In this document: positions 6,920-8,484 of the stretch, one piece after another
Layout: every line of letters starts with the position of its first letter
Numbering within the stretch: position 1 is the first letter of the stretch
Source of the DNA: JBCCRH01 sp039208045
GTDB taxonomy: Bacteria; Bacteroidota; Bacteroidia; Chitinophagales; Saprospiraceae
DNA length: 8,484 nt
NCBI GenBank assembly: GCA_039208045.1
Contig: JBCCRH010000271.1
Span: forward strand, 1-8,484
Reading direction: 5' to 3'
The notes under the pieces: model-generated
The model's database searches: none
What the model saw: only the letters and a program-made list of their open reading frames with translations
Told to the model about the DNA's origin: nothing
Program-made: the position numbers and the translations under genes

Positions 6920-7108
6920 TAAGTTTGCCAAGTACTTTTGGTCGAAGCTTTCTCTTAGCATTTGCCTACGGCGTGTTACTTTTTCAGTCGCAAAAAAGTA
7001 ACCAAAATGCTTGGTAAATTTAAGGCTCTACGCAAAGCTGGCACCCGCACCCACTAAATTTGCCAAACCACCCGCTCTGTATCAAGCGTAATACACACCG
7101 AGCATTTT
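6920..7108. repeat. Cluster of imperfect inverted and direct repeats
   Basis: Motif A, TAARTTTRCCAA, occurs at 6920-6931 (+), 7011-7022 (-) and 7055-7066 (+). Motif B, ACCRAGCATTTT, occurs at 7004-7015 (-) and 7097-7108 (+). The arm 7001-7022 also pairs with the longer arm 6920-6942 with about three mismatches and one gap, enclosing the perfect inner hairpin 6975-7002. The 7001-7022 segment can therefore pair with either flank. This looks like an intergenic repeat element of REP type; membership in a dispersed family is inference. Confidence 0.5.
6975..7002. repeat. Perfect 10-bp hairpin
   Basis: GTTACTTTTT at 6975-6984 is exactly complementary to AAAAAGTAAC at 6993-7002, with an 8-base loop. 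Neither strand has a T-run directly after the stem, so it does not look like an intrinsic terminator. It forms the core of the larger repeat cluster. Confidence 0.6.
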
Positions 7109-7193
7109 ACTTCGCCAAAATAGAGAATCTCTTTTTAATAAAATTATAAATAGCAAGAAAATTTTGCCTGAGTAAAAGTAAAAATAAAATGAA

Positions 7194-8339
7194 TTAAGCA
7201 GATAGGAGAATAGAAATGGCTTGTCCGCCGAAGCCTACGGCATTGACGAGGATGGTGCGGACGGGGCCTTTGGGGGTGCTTTTCATCCAGGGATTGGGGA
7301 AAAAAGCTTGGTTTTGCAGCATGAGCAGGGCCATTTCGATACTGAGGCTTCCCGATGCGCCCAGGGCATGCCCTAGCTGCCATTTATTGGAGGTAATAGC
7401 AATTCGATCTAAGTCGAATACGGTCTTGATAGCGTTTAGCTCGGCGCGATCGCCTTTGATAGTGCCGGGAGCATGGGCGATAACGACGTCAACCGTATCC
7501 AGCTCAGCTTCTGCTAGGGCTTGCTGCATGGCAACTTGAATGCAAGCGCCATTGGATTTGATGGAGGTGGCTGATGCCAAAACTTCGCGGCCATAGCCGA
7601 TACCTCGGATGTAGGCGATGGCATTTTTAGGGTTCCGTTCTAGGCAAAAGCTAGCAGCGCCTTCAGCGAGGATCATAGTATTTTTCGCTTTCGCTAAATG
7701 CAAGGACTGGCAGGGAAAATCGCCTGCTTCTTTGGAGTAAACGCGCAAGGCTTGCATTTGAGCAACAGTGAAAGGAGTGAGGGGCGCTTCGGCACCACCT
7801 GCCAAAAAGCGCTGGTAGCGCCCGGATTCTAGCCAAACAGTGGCATTTGCGAAAGCTTGTAAACCAGTACTACAGGTGATAGAATGCTCAAGCACTACCC
7901 CACTCGACCCCAGGTGATGGGCCGTCCAAGAAGCGATATTTCCTAGGGTGGTAGAGGGGGAGGCTAGAGGAGATAGCTCTGAAGGCGAGTCGCGGAAGGT
8001 ATCGTAGTGCTGCTCCCACTCTCCTGTGGCCCCGCGCGATGCACCGATATTCACACCAAAAGCAGTCTCATTTGCCGAAAGGCAGGAAGTAACTGCTTGC
8101 TGACTAGCATACATAGCCATTAGCGTAGTCTGATCTAGCGCACGATATAGGCGACTCGACTGGCGCAAGCTGTGAAGCAATTCTTGATCAGACCTACTTA
8201 ATGCCCCTACCCAAGTTCCTTCATCATCTTTAGTAAAAAGAGGCTTTCCATCTTGATAGGCTTGCATCACCTCTTCTCGGCTGCTCCCTAGCGGCGATAC
8301 ACTCCCCCACCCTACAATGCCAATATCAACCTTCGGCAT
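7194..8339 (-). CDS. Beta-ketoacyl-ACP synthase, FabF/KAS II-like, in the biotin locus
   Basis: Decarboxylating Claisen condensing enzyme of the thiolase fold, 381 residues from the chosen start, a little shorter than FabF (about 413). The active site is complete: Cys156 in ITCSTGLQAFANA, His289 in IAHAPGTIKGDRAE, Lys319 in TSNKWQLGH and His324 in GHALGASG, followed by the C-terminal VNAVGFGGQA. The first His block reads HAPGT rather than the usual HGTST/HGTGT, though the spacing to GD is kept, so this is a divergent branch rather than housekeeping FabF. The ATG at 8339 (MPKVDIGIVGWG) is preferred over one at 8366 because it begins at the conserved first beta strand; it overlaps the bioA stop by 14 bases. 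The overlap ties it to biotin synthesis. A role in making the pimeloyl-ACP precursor is plausible but inferred, and its acyl substrate is unknown. Confidence 0.9.
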   Translation of the reverse strand: MPKVDIGIVGWGSVSPLGSSREEVMQAYQDGKPLFTKDDEGTWVGALSRSDQELLHSLRQSSRLYRALDQTTLMAMYASQQAVTSCLSANETAFGVNIGASRGATGEWEQHYDTFRDSPSELSPLASPSTTLGNIASWTAHHLGSSGVVLEHSITCSTGLQAFANATVWLESGRYQRFLAGGAEAPLTPFTVAQMQALRVYSKEAGDFPCQSLHLAKAKNTMILAEGAASFCLERNPKNAIAYIRGIGYGREVLASATSIKSNGACIQVAMQQALAEAELDTVDVVIAHAPGTIKGDRAELNAIKTVFDLDRIAITSNKWQLGHALGASGSLSIEMALLMLQNQAFFPNPWMKSTPKGPVRTILVNAVGFGGQAISILLSA

Positions 8340-8484
8340 GCTCCATCGGCAATTGTTGGTTGACAAACAGCTCTAGTGCTTCTTCGATCACGCCATATAC
8401 TTGTTCCAATTGTGCATTGGTGATGCAGTAAGGAGGCAGCACATAAATCACATTGCCCAAAGGCCGCAACAATACACCTCTAGA
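8326..8484 (-). CDS. bioA: Adenosylmethionine-8-amino-7-oxononanoate aminotransferase, C-terminal end (5' partial)
   Basis: Only the last 52 residues are in the window. They begin SRGVLLRPLGNVIYVLPPYC, followed by ITNAQLEQVYGVIEEALEL and a short tail ending EHAEG. The R-G-V-L-L-R-P-L-G-N-x-I-Y-x-x-P-P-Y block is the typical C-terminal signature of BioA (DAPA aminotransferase), a PLP enzyme that uses S-adenosylmethionine as amino donor to make 7,8-diaminopelargonate. The catalytic lysine and PLP site lie outside the window. The TGA at 8326-8328 falls inside the start of the condensing-enzyme gene, indicating coupled expression. Confidence 0.93.
   Translation of the reverse strand, partial: SRGVLLRPLGNVIYVLPPYCITNAQLEQVYGVIEEALELFVNQQLPMEHAEG

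Larger units (their letters stand above)
6890..7193. other. Intergenic region of about 300 bases, repeat-rich, no convincing gene
   Basis: The gap lies between the synthase stop and the unknown membrane-protein gene. The part 6920-7108 carries several inverted and direct copies of short motifs (listed separately). The part 7115-7193 is very AT-rich and unstructured. No exact TAnnTTTG on the minus strand was found, so the promoter of the 6311-6889/bioB/tpiA group could not be placed. A short plus-strand open frame reaching 7001 has no gene-like properties. Confidence 0.6.

Noticed and set aside
6804..7001. Plus-strand open frame of 65 codons
   Set aside because: It overlaps the start of a better-supported minus-strand gene, runs into the hairpin repeat and has no recognisable features.
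6975..7002. Hairpin as an intrinsic terminator for the bioA-synthase unit
   Set aside because: The stem is AT-rich and no T-tract follows it on either strand; it lies about 190 bases past the stop.
7144..7383. Minus-strand open frame overlapping the synthase C terminus in another frame
   Set aside because: It reads Arg/Pro/His-rich and covers conserved codons of the synthase, typical of a frame shadow.
8340..8366. Upstream ATG for the condensing enzyme
   Set aside because: The extra nine residues precede the conserved first strand of the fold and would lengthen the overlap with bioA.

Overview
The window looks like a chromosomal segment of a Bacteroidota bacterium, most likely from the Saprospira/Lewinella side of the phylum. 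The reasons are: two secreted proteins ending in a CHU_C (gliding motility-associated, type IX secretion) C-terminal domain; start codons preceded by A-rich stretches rather than Shine-Dalgarno sequences; and a promoter matching the Bacteroidota TAnnTTTG -7 element. The genus is an inference from style, not a database match.

Layout. The left edge holds the C-terminal two thirds of a biotin carboxylase (accC, + strand). It ends 9 bases from the end of a convergent gene. All other genes are on the minus strand. Read in the direction of transcription from the right edge they are: the 3' end of bioA; a FabF-like beta-ketoacyl synthase whose start overlaps the bioA stop; a gap of about 300 bases with inverted repeats; an exported or membrane protein of unknown function; bioB; tpiA; then a promoter with a long inverted repeat. 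That promoter drives a four-gene group: an HTH/S24 LexA-like repressor, a 76-residue beta-rich protein, and two tandem paralogous T9SS-type secreted proteins.

How the genes fit together. bioA and bioB are the aminotransferase and radical SAM steps of biotin synthesis. The synthase overlapping bioA has a complete Cys-His-His-Lys active site and may act in making the pimeloyl precursor (inference). accC encodes a biotin-dependent carboxylase subunit, the kind of enzyme that uses the vitamin, but it lies on the other strand and is probably not co-regulated. The S24 group looks like a self-contained, autoregulated operon. An 18/20-matching inverted repeat brackets the predicted -7 element just upstream of the repressor, and gaps of 15, 20 and 2 bases follow. 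Two secreted surface or adhesin-like proteins would then be under a self-cleavable regulator.

The most interesting items are the S24-repressor/T9SS-protein operon with its operator, the FabF-like synthase in the biotin locus, and the repeat-rich gap at 6890-7193. No RNA genes, CRISPR arrays, insertion sequences or phage structural genes were seen.
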